A stretch of 48,052 bases of DNA from an uncultured Octadecabacter sp. (GCA_937891785.1 CALAGN010000015.1:1-48052), one strand, 5' to 3'; numbered from the stretch's first letter, positions 1 through 12,857 are shown. Numbers and translations are program-made. The notes: generated from the letters alone by a model not told the origin.

Positions 1-1
1 C

Positions 2-1357
2 ATGAACAACACACTCCATATCATCGGCGGCGGCATGGCCGGATCCGAGGCCGCATGGCAGGCCGCCAACGCTGGCGTCCAAGTCGTGATCCACGAAATG
101 CGCCCCAATGTCGCAACCTTTGCCCATCGCACAGGCAATCTGGCTGAAATGGTTTGCTCCAATTCGTTCCGATCTGACGATAGCGAACAAAACGCCGTCG
201 GCTTGCTGCATTGGGAAATGCGTGCCGGTGGCGGGGTCATCATGGCCACTGCCGATCAGCATAAATTGCCCGCCGGTGGCGCGCTGGCCGTTGACCGCGA
301 TCCCTTTTCTGAATCTGTGACCGCTACATTAACTGCGCATCCTAACATATCGGTTTCATACGAAGAAATTGACGCGCTACCTGATGATGGTCACTGGATT
401 ATCGCCACTGGCCCGCTCACATCCAGCAATTTGGCCAATGCGATTTCTGCCGAAACTGGCGCCGAAGCGCTGGCATTTTTCGACGCCATTGCCCCGATCA
501 TCTATCATGACAGTATCGACCTGACCAAGGCGTGGATGCAAAGCCGCTACGACAAGGGCGCGACCGAGGAGGAGCGCACAGCCTACCTTAACTGCCCGAT
601 GACCAAGGCCGACTACGAGGGTTTCATCGACGCCCTACTGGCTGCGGACAAAACCGAATTCAAAGAGGGCGAGACCGCAGGCTATTTCGACGGCTGCCTC
701 CCGATCGAAGTTATGGCGGAACGCGGCCGCGAAACCCTGCGCTTTGGCCCAATGAAACCTGTCGGTCTGACCAACGCAAACGACCCGCAAAACAAACCCT
801 ACGCCGTCGTGCAACTGCGCCGCGACAATGCATTGGGCACGCTTTACAATATCGTCGGGTTTCAAACCAAGATGAAGTATGGCGCGCAAGTCGATGTTCT
901 AAAACGTATTCCCGGTCTTGAGAACGCAAACTTTGCCCGCCTTGGCGGTATCCACCGCAATACCTTCCTGAATTCACCGACGTTGCTTGACGATCAAATG
1001 CGCCTGAAATCGCGCCCCAATATCCGCTTTGCCGGTCAGATCACCGGCGTCGAAGGCTACGTCGAATCCGCCGCAATGGGCCTGCTTGCAGGTCGCCTTG
1101 CCGTTGCTGAGATGCGCGGTGTAACCCTGCCGCCCGTGCCAGATACCACTGCCACAGGCGCGCTGGTGACGCATATTACCGGCGGTGCGGATGCTAAAAC
1201 ATTCCAGCCTATGAACGTGAATTTCGGGCTATTCCCGCCCGTCGAAGGTCTTAAATCAGGGCGTCGGGGCCGCAAAGACCGCTACAAGGCCTATACCGAC
1301 CGCGCCAAGCTGGATTGGCAAGGCTGGCTTGATCACAGCCCACTAGACGCGACCTGA
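2..1357 (+). CDS. trmFO: TrmFO, folate/FAD-dependent tRNA (uracil-54-C5)-methyltransferase
   Basis: Makes ribothymidine at position 54 of the tRNA T-loop, using methylene-tetrahydrofolate as carbon donor and FADH2 as reductant, in the cytoplasm. The 451-residue product begins with a GidA-type FAD-binding motif (GGGMAGSE, residues 9-16), followed by the TrmFO-specific stretch [14 protein letters not shown] (about 47-60) that carries a conserved Cys. [12 protein letters not shown] near residue 229 and [13 protein letters not shown] are further family signatures, and the length is typical. The ATG lies one base inside the window, so the ribosome binding site and promoter cannot be seen. A methyltransferase gene follows after 22 bases on the same strand. 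MnmG (GidA) is excluded by the shorter length and these motifs. Confidence 0.95.
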   Translation: MNNTLHIIGGGMAGSEAAWQAANAGVQVVIHEMRPNVATFAHRTGNLAEMVCSNSFRSDDSEQNAVGLLHWEMRAGGGVIMATADQHKLPAGGALAVDRDPFSESVTATLTAHPNISVSYEEIDALPDDGHWIIATGPLTSSNLANAISAETGAEALAFFDAIAPIIYHDSIDLTKAWMQSRYDKGATEEERTAYLNCPMTKADYEGFIDALLAADKTEFKEGETAGYFDGCLPIEVMAERGRETLRFGPMKPVGLTNANDPQNKPYAVVQLRRDNALGTLYNIVGFQTKMKYGAQVDVLKRIPGLENANFARLGGIHRNTFLNSPTLLDDQMRLKSRPNIRFAGQITGVEGYVESAAMGLLAGRLAVAEMRGVTLPPVPDTTATGALVTHITGGADAKTFQPMNVNFGLFPPVEGLKSGRRGRKDRYKAYTDRAKLDWQGWLDHSPLDAT

Positions 1358-1379
1358 GCGCGCGCGCTAGGCTGCGGTC

Positions 1380-1988
1380 ATGAGCGACACACTTGATACC
1401 AAACTCTGGAAGCCGCGTAGCGTCTCGGAAACCCGCAAAGTCTACCAAGACTGGGCGGCCACCTATGATGACGATGTGATCGGTTCGGGCTACGCGACGC
1501 CCGCGCGACTGGCAGCGATTGCCGCCAAGTATTGCGCGCGTGACCTGCCGTTGCTCGATTTCGGCTGTGGCACTGGACTGTCGGGCGCAGCCCTTTTTGC
1601 GGCGGGGTTCGCCACGATTGACGGGACTGATCTTACGCCAGAAATGCTGGATATCGCGCAGGGTAAAATGATCTATCGCGCGCTTTGGCAAGGCAGCGGC
1701 GACGCGATAGCCGTAACCCGTGGTGATTACGCAACGATCACCGCCACAGGCGTGGTAAGCCTTGGCGCGGCCCCGCCAGAAACCCTTGGTACGTTGCTTG
1801 ATTGCCTTGCTACTGGCGGTCATCTGGCCCTGTCGTTCAATGACCCCACACTGGCCGACCCTCGCTACGTCGCGGCGCTGGACGGTGTGATGAATGACGG
1901 TCGCGCCATGCTGGTTGCGCGCGAACACGGGCCCCATTTAACTGGCAAGGGCATGGGCTCCGACGTGATCTTGCTACGCCGCTTGTGA
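1380..1988 (+). CDS. Class I SAM-dependent methyltransferase
   Basis: A 202-residue protein with a Rossmann-type methyltransferase fold. The SAM-binding motif I is visible as LDFGCGTGLSG at about residues 60-70, followed by the acidic end of strand 2 in GTDLTPEML (about 83-91). The N-terminal part (RSVSETRKVYQDWAATYDDD) resembles the Methyltransf_11/25 families. The substrate cannot be told from sequence. It starts 22 bases after trmFO, and its TGA overlaps the GTG start of gluQ, so the three genes probably share a transcript. The company of two tRNA-modification genes makes a tRNA- or translation-related target possible, but that is inference from position only. Confidence 0.85.
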   Translation: MSDTLDTKLWKPRSVSETRKVYQDWAATYDDDVIGSGYATPARLAAIAAKYCARDLPLLDFGCGTGLSGAALFAAGFATIDGTDLTPEMLDIAQGKMIYRALWQGSGDAIAVTRGDYATITATGVVSLGAAPPETLGTLLDCLATGGHLALSFNDPTLADPRYVAALDGVMNDGRAMLVAREHGPHLTGKGMGSDVILLRRL

Positions 1989-2833
1989 TCACGCGCTTTG
2001 CGCCGTCCCCGACCGGACCGTTGCACCTTGGCCATGCCTATTCGGCGCTGCTTGCCTTCGATATGGCGACACAAAACAATGGCACCTTCCTGTTGCGGAT
2101 CGAAGACATAGACCAATCCCGCGCCCGACCTGAATGGGAGGCACAAATTTTCTATGACCTGCATTGGCTCGGGCTGCATTGGCCCACGCCTGCCATGCGC
2201 CAGTCTGACCGCCTGCCCGCTTACAGTGCCGCCTTGGACCATCTTTGGCAGCACGGTCTGATTTACCCCTGCACCTGCGCCCGCCGCGATATTCACGACG
2301 CGATCAGCGCGCCCCAAGAAGGTGTGCCAACCATAGGCCCCGACGGGCTGATTTACCCCGGCACTTGCCGGCCGCCACACCAACATGCAACACACGCCCC
2401 GCGACCCGATGCTGTCCTGCGGCTGAACATGGCGCGCGCTATTCAAGCGATAGATGCACCGCTTGAATTTAGCGAGACCGGCCTGCACTGCGACCACATT
2501 ACCTTTGCCGCTAACGATGTGATCACCAAGATCGGTGACAGCGTTTTGGCACGGCGCGCCATGGGAACGTCGTACCACCTGTCGGTCGTGTTGGATGACG
2601 CCGCCCAAGGGATCACCCATATCGTCCGCGGCCAAGACCTGTATGAGACCACCACGATCCACGTGATCTTGCAGCGACTGCTGGGCCTGCCAACCCCTTC
2701 TTACCATCATCACAAACTCATCCGCGATGAAAATGGCCGCCGCCTTGCCAAACGCGATGATGCGCGCGCGCTGTCAAAGTACCGCGCCGAAGGGGCCGGC
2801 CCAAATGACATCCGCCGGATGGTTGGCCTCTAA
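1985..2833 (+). CDS. gluQ: Glutamyl-Q tRNA(Asp) synthetase
   Basis: A truncated paralogue of glutamyl-tRNA synthetase that attaches glutamate to the queuosine base of tRNA(Asp). Class I synthetase signatures are present: RFAPSPTGPLHLGHA at residues 4-18 (HIGH-type) and a KMSKS-like RRLAKRDDA near the C-terminus. Cysteines in CTCARRDI and PGTCR are the likely zinc ligands. At 282 residues it has no anticodon-binding domain, which separates it from GltX. The start is a GTG overlapping the stop of the preceding methyltransferase (GTGA), a sign of translational coupling. There is no other tRNA-Q gene in view. Confidence 0.93.
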   Translation: MITRFAPSPTGPLHLGHAYSALLAFDMATQNNGTFLLRIEDIDQSRARPEWEAQIFYDLHWLGLHWPTPAMRQSDRLPAYSAALDHLWQHGLIYPCTCARRDIHDAISAPQEGVPTIGPDGLIYPGTCRPPHQHATHAPRPDAVLRLNMARAIQAIDAPLEFSETGLHCDHITFAANDVITKIGDSVLARRAMGTSYHLSVVLDDAAQGITHIVRGQDLYETTTIHVILQRLLGLPTPSYHHHKLIRDENGRRLAKRDDARALSKYRAEGAGPNDIRRMVGL

Positions 2834-2878
2834 TCCGCCAATCTCATCTTGCCCAAAATATCCCCGCCGGAGGCTCCG

Positions 2879-3238
2879 TCACTCAGCCAAAGGCGCCATC
2901 AGTTCAACCTCACCCCCAACCACGGATGTATAAAAGCACGACCGTCGGTTCGTGTGACAAGCTGGGCCGACTTGACGGACCACAGCCAACAAACAATCGC
3001 GGTCACAATCGACCCGCAGATCGACCAGTTCTTGAGTGTGCCCGCTGCTTTCGCCCTTGATCCAGAACGTGTTGCGTGACCGTGACCAATAGGTCACGCG
3101 CCCTGTCGCCAACGTTTGCCCCACCGCGTCCGCGTTCATCCAAGCCATCATCAGCACTTCGCCCGTGCCATCAGCTTGGGCGATGCAGGGGATCAGACCC
3201 GCGTCATTGTAGATAAGTGTCGCGGGATCAAAGCCCAT
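2879..3238 (-). CDS. hisI: Phosphoribosyl-AMP cyclohydrolase
   Basis: Opens the adenine ring of phosphoribosyl-AMP in the third step of histidine biosynthesis. The 119-residue product carries the family core: GEVLMMAWMN, the TGRVTYWSRSR segment, the KGESSGHTQ loop, and the metal-binding DCDRDCLL and GPACHTNRRSCFY stretches. I chose the ATG at 3238 because it has a ribosome binding site (AAAGGA about 8 bases upstream) and begins with MGFDP; the frame stays open 12 codons further to 3274, without a comparable site. This is the stand-alone HisI form, with no HisE domain fused. It is transcribed away from the IscU-like gene across a short shared promoter region. Confidence 0.94.
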   Translation of the reverse strand: MGFDPATLIYNDAGLIPCIAQADGTGEVLMMAWMNADAVGQTLATGRVTYWSRSRNTFWIKGESSGHTQELVDLRVDCDRDCLLAVVRQVGPACHTNRRSCFYTSVVGGEVELMAPLAE

Positions 3239-3308
3239 AGCTGGATTTCCTTTTGCAAGTCTGGCGCTGCGCACTATCTAGGGGGGACATCGTGAAAGGG
3301 CAAACACC

Positions 3309-3761
3309 GTGACAGCCGACCAGGACATGATCAAACTCTACTCGGCGCGCATTTTGGCGCTGGCTGCTGATATGCCGCATACCCAGCGTCTTGCATTACC
3401 TTCGGGAACGGCCAAGCGCCGCTCGCCTTTGTGCGGCTCAACGGTGACAGTTGATATCGCACTTGATGACGGCAAGATCACCGCCTTTGGTCAAGACGTC
3501 AAAGCCTGCGCCTTGGGACAGGCGGCGGCGGCTGTGGTCGGCGCGGGGATTGTCGGATTAGACGAAACAGCAGTGCAACAGGGGCGCGATGAATTGAACG
3601 CGATGCTTAAATCCGGCGGGCCCGTGCCAGCCGCACCGTTTGACGGGCTTAAGGTGCTGCAGCCTGCTGCTGAATACAAGAACCGCCATGCATCGATCTT
3701 GCTGGTGTTTGATGCGACATTGGATGCCTTCAAGGCCAGCCGCGCGGCAAACTGCGCCTGA
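3309..3761 (+). CDS. IscU/NifU-like iron-sulfur scaffold protein
   Basis: A 150-residue protein of the IscU/NifU N-terminal family, which hold nascent Fe-S clusters on three cysteines. Two of these are visible, in SPLCGSTV (about residue 42) and KACALGQ (about residue 62), and the fold-typical segments LYSARIL and DELNAML are present. The third position, normally His-Cys in the IscU C-terminal part, reads RHAS here, so that Cys is an Ala. The only other late Cys is the penultimate residue. The protein may be a cluster carrier or a derived variant; function as a standard scaffold is uncertain. Start is GTG with AAAGGG nine bases upstream. It stands alone, divergent from hisI, with no isc or suf genes nearby. 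Confidence 0.8.
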   Translation: MTADQDMIKLYSARILALAADMPHTQRLALPSGTAKRRSPLCGSTVTVDIALDDGKITAFGQDVKACALGQAAAAVVGAGIVGLDETAVQQGRDELNAMLKSGGPVPAAPFDGLKVLQPAAEYKNRHASILLVFDATLDAFKASRAANCA

Positions 3762-3781
3762 TAACCATCTGTGTATAAACG

Positions 3782-3818
3782 AAAAAACCGCCGCACATCC
3801 GGGACAGGATGGCGGCGG
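3782..3818 (-). terminator. Rho-independent terminator, minus strand
   Basis: The arms at 3788-3800 and 3807-3818 pair over 12 bases with one bulged base and a six-base loop. On the minus strand the hairpin is followed directly by six U residues (A run at 3782-3787). It would end a transcript coming from the 40-residue gene at 3967-4089 or from a small RNA in between. On the plus strand there is no U tract, so it serves the IscU-like gene less well. Confidence 0.75.
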
Positions 3819-3966
3819 TAAGGTGCGTTTCCGTGTGGGACCCAACACCCTTTCAGAGGAGGCAATCTCTGCAAGGTATTTGGACAGGCAGTGTCATTCG
3901 CTTGGTCACATTGAATGTTTGGGACAGGTCAATGTGGGGCGGGTGTCGGCACGGATCGCAGGCAGG

Positions 3967-4089
3967 TCAGAACGTTCCGGGCAGGGAAAGTCCGACAAAC
4001 AGCATCACAACAAGGGACAGGGCACCGATTGCATCAGAAATGATCGTGTCTTGTGATCGGGCGATCACGTTTTTGATCTCTTTTGCCAT
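3967..4089 (-). CDS. Small single-pass membrane protein, 40 aa
   Basis: A 40-codon reading frame opening with MAKEIKNVIARSQD and followed by a hydrophobic stretch at about residues 18-38 (containing LSLVVMLFVGLSLP), ending in GTF. It has a charged, probably helical N-terminus and one predicted membrane helix. An AGGAG ribosome binding site sits about seven bases before the ATG. The gene lies 113 bases downstream of recG on the same strand, with a GAAC-N7-GAAC repeat in the gap and a strong terminator about 150 bases after its stop. I recall similar short proteins annotated as hypothetical in roseobacters but cannot verify this here. Function is unknown; an SOS-induced membrane-acting peptide is a hypothesis from the upstream repeat. 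Confidence 0.65.
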   Translation of the reverse strand: MAKEIKNVIARSQDTIISDAIGALSLVVMLFVGLSLPGTF

Positions 4090-4158
4090 TGTGGTGCTCC
4101 TGTGTCGTGTTGTTCTATTTGTTGCACCTTTGTTCTCATATCATTAACCATTCCGCAA

Positions 4159-4173
4159 GAACTTTTTAAGAAC
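4159..4173 (-). promoter_or_regulatory. LexA-type operator (GAAC-N7-GAAC)
   Basis: A perfect direct repeat GAAC-N7-GAAC (GTTC-N7-GTTC on the minus strand), the known LexA box of alphaproteobacteria such as Rhodobacter and Caulobacter. A third GAAC follows at 4180-4183, six bases on, and GTTC at 4189-4192. It lies between the recG stop and the small gene starting at 4089, about 70 bases upstream of that start. Chance predicts one or two such repeats in a window of this size, so its position in a short gap is what supports it. Confidence 0.5.
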
Positions 4174-4201
4174 ATTTGCGAACAAAATGTTCATGATAAG
4201 A

Positions 4202-8816
<4,615 letters not shown>

Positions 8817-9533
8817 TCAGGCGCCGATCGCAAGCCGTTCTTGATCCATCGACATCGGCTGTGGATCACGCAACACGTAGCCACGGCCCCAAACGGTTTC
8901 GATATAATTGTAACCACCCGTTGCCACGCTGAGTTTCTTGCGCAGTTTGCAGATGAAAACATCTATGATTTTCAGCTCCGGTTCGTCCATGCCACCGTAA
9001 AGATGGTTCAGGAACATTTCCTTGGTCAGGGTCGTGCCTTTGCGCAGGGAAAGCAGTTCGAACATCTGGTATTCCTTGCCCGTCAGATGGACGGGTTTTC
9101 CGCCAACCTCGACGGTTTTGGCATCAAGGTTCACACCGATCTGCCCAGTCTTAATAATCGACTGCGCATGCCCCTTTGATCGGCGAATGATCGCGTGAAT
9201 GCGCGCAACCAATTCTTCTCGATGGAAGGGTTTGGTCATATAGTCATCTGCGCCAAAGCCAAAACTCTTAAGCTTGCTTTCGGTGCCGTCATCGCCCGAC
9301 AGGATCAAGATTGGCGTGTCGATCCGCGCGAGTCGCAACTGGCGCAGCACCTCGTGGCCATTCATGTCGGGCAGATTGATATCAAGCAGGATCAGATCAT
9401 AATCGTAAAGCTTGGCCAGATCGATCCCTTCTTCACCGAGGTCGGTCGCATACACGTTCAAGTTGGCATGGGTCAGCATCAATTCGATGCTTTTGGAAGT
9501 AGTAGGGTCATCTTCGACCAGCAATACACGCAT
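8817..9533 (-). CDS. ctrA: Cell-cycle response regulator CtrA
   Basis: OmpR-family DNA-binding response regulator; in alphaproteobacteria it is the target of the CckA-ChpT phosphorelay. In Rhodobacterales it mainly controls motility, gene transfer agents and related traits rather than viability. The 238 residues comprise a receiver domain with phospho-acceptor Asp51 ([13 protein letters not shown]), the acidic pair D8/D9 and Lys101 in MTKPF, then a winged-helix domain (about 125-230) with the strongly conserved [17 protein letters not shown] and [25 protein letters not shown] segments typical of CtrA. It lies 91 bases downstream of sciP on the same strand, with a CtrA-like box in between. Confidence 0.97.
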   Translation of the reverse strand: MRVLLVEDDPTTSKSIELMLTHANLNVYATDLGEEGIDLAKLYDYDLILLDINLPDMNGHEVLRQLRLARIDTPILILSGDDGTESKLKSFGFGADDYMTKPFHREELVARIHAIIRRSKGHAQSIIKTGQIGVNLDAKTVEVGGKPVHLTGKEYQMFELLSLRKGTTLTKEMFLNHLYGGMDEPELKIIDVFICKLRKKLSVATGGYNYIETVWGRGYVLRDPQPMSMDQERLAIGA

Positions 9534-9582
9534 GGGTTTTCTCCGCTATGTCTTCATCCAGATTACCCTAAGACAACAATGG

Positions 9583-9597
9583 TTAATCACACGTTAC
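9583..9597. promoter_or_regulatory. CtrA-like binding box upstream of ctrA
   Basis: TTAA-N7-TTAC, one base from the consensus CtrA site TTAA-N7-TTAA, located 50 bases before the ctrA start in the gap after sciP. Autoregulation of ctrA through such sites is established in Caulobacter; here it is inferred from the match and position. Confidence 0.45.
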
Positions 9598-9624
9598 CGG
9601 ATACAACTATCATGATCACTCTAC

Positions 9625-9903
9625 CTAAGGTTGTCTATATTTTTGTAGTGCCGTGGTGCGAAGGGCCGCCTCTCCGTGGTCGCGAACCGCGTGCTCCCAC
9701 TCACAAAATTCATCCTCAGAGAGGCCATACTTCGACTTTGCGGTATCCCTCGAAATCAAACCCGCAATCACCGCGCGCACCACAGCTGCCTTGCGCGATG
9801 CAACCCAGCGGCGGGTATCAGCAGGCGGCAAATCGCCGTGGGTCATTGTTTTGCCATCAGGCAAGGTGACGGCACGTGGGCCAGCAATTTTTTTTAAATA
9901 CAT
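9625..9903 (-). CDS. sciP: SciP-type CtrA inhibitor (DUF1153)
   Basis: A 92-residue basic protein of the DUF1153 family, whose Caulobacter member SciP binds CtrA and blocks recruitment of RNA polymerase at CtrA-dependent promoters. The family core is intact: MYLKKIAGPRAVTLPDG at the N-terminus, DLPPADTRRWVASRKAAVV, a helix-turn-helix-like segment AGLISRDTAKSKYGLSEDEF, and the C-terminal ALRTTALQKYR. It is transcribed towards ctrA, 91 bases upstream of it, and away from mnmA. The direct linkage suggests regulator and antagonist are controlled together. Confidence 0.9.
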   Translation of the reverse strand: MYLKKIAGPRAVTLPDGKTMTHGDLPPADTRRWVASRKAAVVRAVIAGLISRDTAKSKYGLSEDEFCEWEHAVRDHGEAALRTTALQKYRQP

Positions 9904-9976
9904 CTCTCACACCCCTATGTGATTGGTTGTGCGGGCACTTTGGCCCGTCAGCCTTAACGCACAGTGAAACGAGCCC

Positions 9977-10004
9977 TTGAGAGTAGGTCAAATTTTCCTA
10001 TATT
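9977..10004 (+). promoter_or_regulatory. Candidate sigma-70 promoter for mnmA
   Basis: TTGAGA (9977-9982) and TATATT (9999-10004) are separated by 16 bases, and the -10 element ends 28 bases before the mnmA ATG. The spacing and AT-rich context are suitable; only sequence resemblance supports it. Confidence 0.4.
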
Positions 10005-10032
10005 CTGATGTAGCTGCATATTTGGATATCTC

Positions 10033-11172
10033 ATGCCCCTTGATCACGCCCTGAATTCCCTTGGCTTTGCCAAACCGCCCAGTGAAACCCGCGTCGTCGT
10101 TGCTATGTCGGGCGGCGTGGACTCCTCCGTCGTTGCGGCGCAACTGGCCGAAGAAGGCTATGACGTGGTCGGTGTCACGCTTCAGCTGTATGATCACGGC
10201 GCGGCCTTGGCCAAAAAGGGTGCTTGCTGTGCCGGTCGCGATATTCACGATGCGCGCCGCGTGGCCGAAGACATGGGCTTCCCGCATTATGTGCTGGATT
10301 ACGAGAACGTCTTTAAGGACGCGGTGATTGATGAATTTGCCGATAGCTATCTAGCAGGTGCGACCCCCGTACCCTGTATCCGCTGCAATGAGCGGGTGAA
10401 ATTCAAAGACCTGTTGAACACGGCCAAAGATCTTGAAGCCGATTGCATGGCTACGGGCCACTACATTCAACGCATGGTTGGTGATCAGGGGCCAGAACTG
10501 CATTCGGCAGCTGACGCGGCCAAGGATCAAAGCTATTTCTTGTTCTCGACGACACCAGAACAGCTCGATTATCTGCGCTTTCCGCTGGGGCATCATGCGT
10601 CAAAGGATGAAACTCGTGCCCTCGCGCGCAAATACGGGCTGGCCTTGGCCGACAAGCCCGACAGCCAAGACATCTGTTTTGTGCCCAACGGCAACTATGC
10701 CAGCGTGATCGAAAAGCTGCGCCCCGGTGCGGCGGAACCCGGTGATATTGTCGATACTGAAGGCAACGTGTTGGGCCAACACAACGGCGTGCTGCATTAT
10801 ACCATCGGGCAGCGGCGTGGCCTTGGTATCGGTGGGCTGGCTGATCCGCTTTATGTGGTCAAACTGGACGTGGACGCGCGCCATGTGATTGTCGGCTCAA
10901 AGGAATTGCTGGCGACCCGCACCGTGCCTGTGCGCGAGATTAACTGGCTTGGGGATGGCGGCTTTGACGATATGCGCGAACGTGCAATCCGCGTGAAAGT
11001 ACGATCGACCAAGCCCCCGACCGACGCAATCTTGCGCCCGCTCTCGCCCACCACGGCCGAAGTGGACCTGCTGGTCGCCGAAGAAGGTGTGTCACCCGGA
11101 CAGGCCTGCGTGTTCTACGAGACAGGTGGCAGTCGCATCCTTGGCGGCGGATGGATCTGGCGCGGATACTGA
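10033..11172 (+). CDS. mnmA: tRNA-specific 2-thiouridylase MnmA
   Basis: Thiolates U34 of tRNA(Lys/Glu/Gln) in an ATP-dependent reaction. The PP-loop SGGVDSS is at residues 26-32. The catalytic cysteine pair is present as Cys115/Cys118 region ([14 protein letters not shown]) and Cys215 (DSQDICFV). The family segments [10 protein letters not shown] and the C-terminal beta-barrel domain ending [11 protein letters not shown] are also seen. At 379 residues it has the usual length plus a short N-terminal extension before the PP-loop. The gene is divergent from sciP. Confidence 0.96.
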   Translation: MPLDHALNSLGFAKPPSETRVVVAMSGGVDSSVVAAQLAEEGYDVVGVTLQLYDHGAALAKKGACCAGRDIHDARRVAEDMGFPHYVLDYENVFKDAVIDEFADSYLAGATPVPCIRCNERVKFKDLLNTAKDLEADCMATGHYIQRMVGDQGPELHSAADAAKDQSYFLFSTTPEQLDYLRFPLGHHASKDETRALARKYGLALADKPDSQDICFVPNGNYASVIEKLRPGAAEPGDIVDTEGNVLGQHNGVLHYTIGQRRGLGIGGLADPLYVVKLDVDARHVIVGSKELLATRTVPVREINWLGDGGFDDMRERAIRVKVRSTKPPTDAILRPLSPTTAEVDLLVAEEGVSPGQACVFYETGGSRILGGGWIWRGY

Positions 11173-11249
11173 CAAATCTTTTTGCAGGATTTACGTCCAG
11201 AGCTTCAACGGAACTCTGTCCCCTTCGACATAAGTGAAAGGCCCACCTC

Positions 11250-12032
11250 TTGAGCAACACAGCCCTTATAACTGGTGCATCTTCTGGCATTGGTGCCGAA
11301 CTCGCGCGCTATCATGCGTCCAAAGGCGGTGATCTGATCCTGACCGCGCGGCGTGCTGACCGTTTAGCCGACCTTAAGGCCGAGCTAGAGCGCGATCACG
11401 GTATCACGGCCCACGCGATTGCCCAAGACATCGGTGCAGTTGATGGTGCCGCCGCGTTGGCCGCACAGATCGAAGGGGCGGGTTTGCGCGTGGATATCTT
11501 GATCAACAACGCGGGTTTTGGCGGTTTGGGAAACCATATTGAACGCCCCCTGACCGATGAAATGGCGATGATTGATCTGAACGTCAAAACCCTCACTGAA
11601 TTGACGCATGTCTTTGGCGCCAAGATGGCCGCGCAAGGCGGTGGCAAAATCCTGAATGTCGGATCAGTAGCCGCCTTCATGCCCGGGCCCAAGCAGGCGG
11701 TTTACTTTGCCACCAAAGCTTATGTGCAGTCGTTCAGCCAAGCAATTGACCACGAATTGCGCCCTCGAGGCGTGACCTGCACCGTGCTCTGCCCCGGCTA
11801 TGTGGAAACCGAATTTGGCGATCGGGCTGACTTTGGTGATGCCCCGATGACCAAAAACAGCAAGCTGACCGCCGCCCAAGTCGCCAAGATTGGCTATGAC
11901 GCCATGCAGCGCGGCAAGCTGGTGGCAATCACCGAATTCCAGATGGCTGTGGCTTTAAACTGGATACTTCCATTTGTGCCGCGGCGATTAGTGATGGGTT
12001 TGGTCGAAAAAGTGCAAACAAAGACAGGATAA
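11250..12032 (+). CDS. SDR-family oxidoreductase
   Basis: A 260-residue classical short-chain dehydrogenase/reductase. It shows the cofactor motif TGASSGIG (residues 8-15), NNAG (in LINNAGFGGLG), and the catalytic Ser/Tyr/Lys region NVGSVAAF...YFATKAY around residues 135-156. Arg-rich LTARRADRL after strand 2 suggests NADP(H) preference. The substrate is not predictable. The start used is TTG at 11250, which gives the usual short N-terminus before the Rossmann fold; AAAGG lies upstream at a slightly long distance, so the start is not certain. It follows mnmA by 77 bases. Confidence 0.85.
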   Translation: MSNTALITGASSGIGAELARYHASKGGDLILTARRADRLADLKAELERDHGITAHAIAQDIGAVDGAAALAAQIEGAGLRVDILINNAGFGGLGNHIERPLTDEMAMIDLNVKTLTELTHVFGAKMAAQGGGKILNVGSVAAFMPGPKQAVYFATKAYVQSFSQAIDHELRPRGVTCTVLCPGYVETEFGDRADFGDAPMTKNSKLTAAQVAKIGYDAMQRGKLVAITEFQMAVALNWILPFVPRRLVMGLVEKVQTKTG

Positions 12033-12096
12033 GGGCACGGCCCTGACCTGTCATCATCCCCGCCGGCAACCAGTCTAAAGCGCAAAATGAAACCAT

Positions 12097-12801
12097 ATGC
12101 CACAAGCATCCGCCCATCCAGGTGACCCCCATTATATTACGCGAAGCGGCTGGCTCAGGGCGGCTGTTCTTGGCGCGAATGACGGGGTCGTTTCTGTTTC
12201 ATCCCTGATCGTAGGTGTCGCCGCCGCGGACCCGAACCCGACAACCGTAATCATTGCAGGTATCGCGGGCCTTTCTGCGGGGGCCATGTCGATGGCTGCG
12301 GGCGAATATGTCTCGGTCTCGTCACAGTCAGATACGGAAAGAGCCGATATCGCGCGCGAAGCCAAAGCCTTGGAAGAGTTGCCCGAGGAAGAGCTGGCTG
12401 AACTGGTCGCGATCTATCAGGAACGCGGGTTGAGCGAAAAGACGGCCAGAATTGTCGCCGATGAGTTGACTGCAAGTGACGCACTTGGTGCGCATGTGCG
12501 AGACGAGTTGGGGCTATTCGAGGCCCATGCGGCGAACCCGCTTCAGGCGGCGTTTACGTCCGGTGCAACCTTTAGCATCGCCGCCGCGATCCCACTGATT
12601 GCCGCGTTTTTAGCGCCGACAGGTTCGATCATCCCTGTCGTTCTTTTTGTGACGGTCATCGCGCTGGCCATTCTCGGGGCGATGGGGGCCAAAGCAGGTG
12701 CTGCTCCTGTCTTGCGCGCGACACTGCGGGTTGTCGTTTGGGGGGTATTTGCAATGGCTGTTACGGCCGGTATCGGGTCACTTTTCGGCGTAAGCGTATA
12801 A
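12097..12801 (+). CDS. VIT1/CCC1-family membrane transporter
   Basis: A 234-residue protein of the vacuolar-iron-transporter family, which move Fe(II) or Mn(II) out of the cytoplasm. The family signature is clear: RAAVLGANDGVVSVSSLIVGV in the first helix, then AGIAGLSAGAMSMAAGEYVSVSSQSDTERAD. A charged cytoplasmic segment with many Glu residues follows (about 85-135), then three C-terminal hydrophobic helices. Length is typical. It ends beside a 12-base-pair hairpin facing the convergent DUF4386 gene. No iron-responsive operator was recognised upstream. Confidence 0.88.
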   Translation: MPQASAHPGDPHYITRSGWLRAAVLGANDGVVSVSSLIVGVAAADPNPTTVIIAGIAGLSAGAMSMAAGEYVSVSSQSDTERADIAREAKALEELPEEELAELVAIYQERGLSEKTARIVADELTASDALGAHVRDELGLFEAHAANPLQAAFTSGATFSIAAAIPLIAAFLAPTGSIIPVVLFVTVIALAILGAMGAKAGAAPVLRATLRVVVWGVFAMAVTAGIGSLFGVSV

Positions 12802-12810
12802 ACATAGTTG

Positions 12811-12837
12811 GATGCAGGGTCACAATGACCCTGCATC
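12811..12837. terminator. Shared hairpin between convergent genes
   Basis: A perfect 12-base-pair stem (12811-12822 with 12826-12837) closed by a three-base loop lies between the stops of the VIT-family gene and the DUF4386 gene. It could halt transcripts from both sides, although neither side has a strong U tract. Confidence 0.6.
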
Positions 12838-12857
12838 TGGCCATCACGTGTTTTGCG

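Noticed and set aside
3640-4147. Overlapping plus-strand frames of 112-138 codons after the IscU-like gene
   Set aside because: They overlap the end of a real gene, cross the terminator hairpin, and lie antisense to the 40-residue gene; no ribosome binding site or protein-like composition.
4180-4192. GAAC-N5-GTTC read as a second, Bacillus-type LexA site
   Set aside because: The Bacillus-type box needs four bases between half-sites and is not used in alphaproteobacteria; only the direct repeat at 4159-4173 fits.
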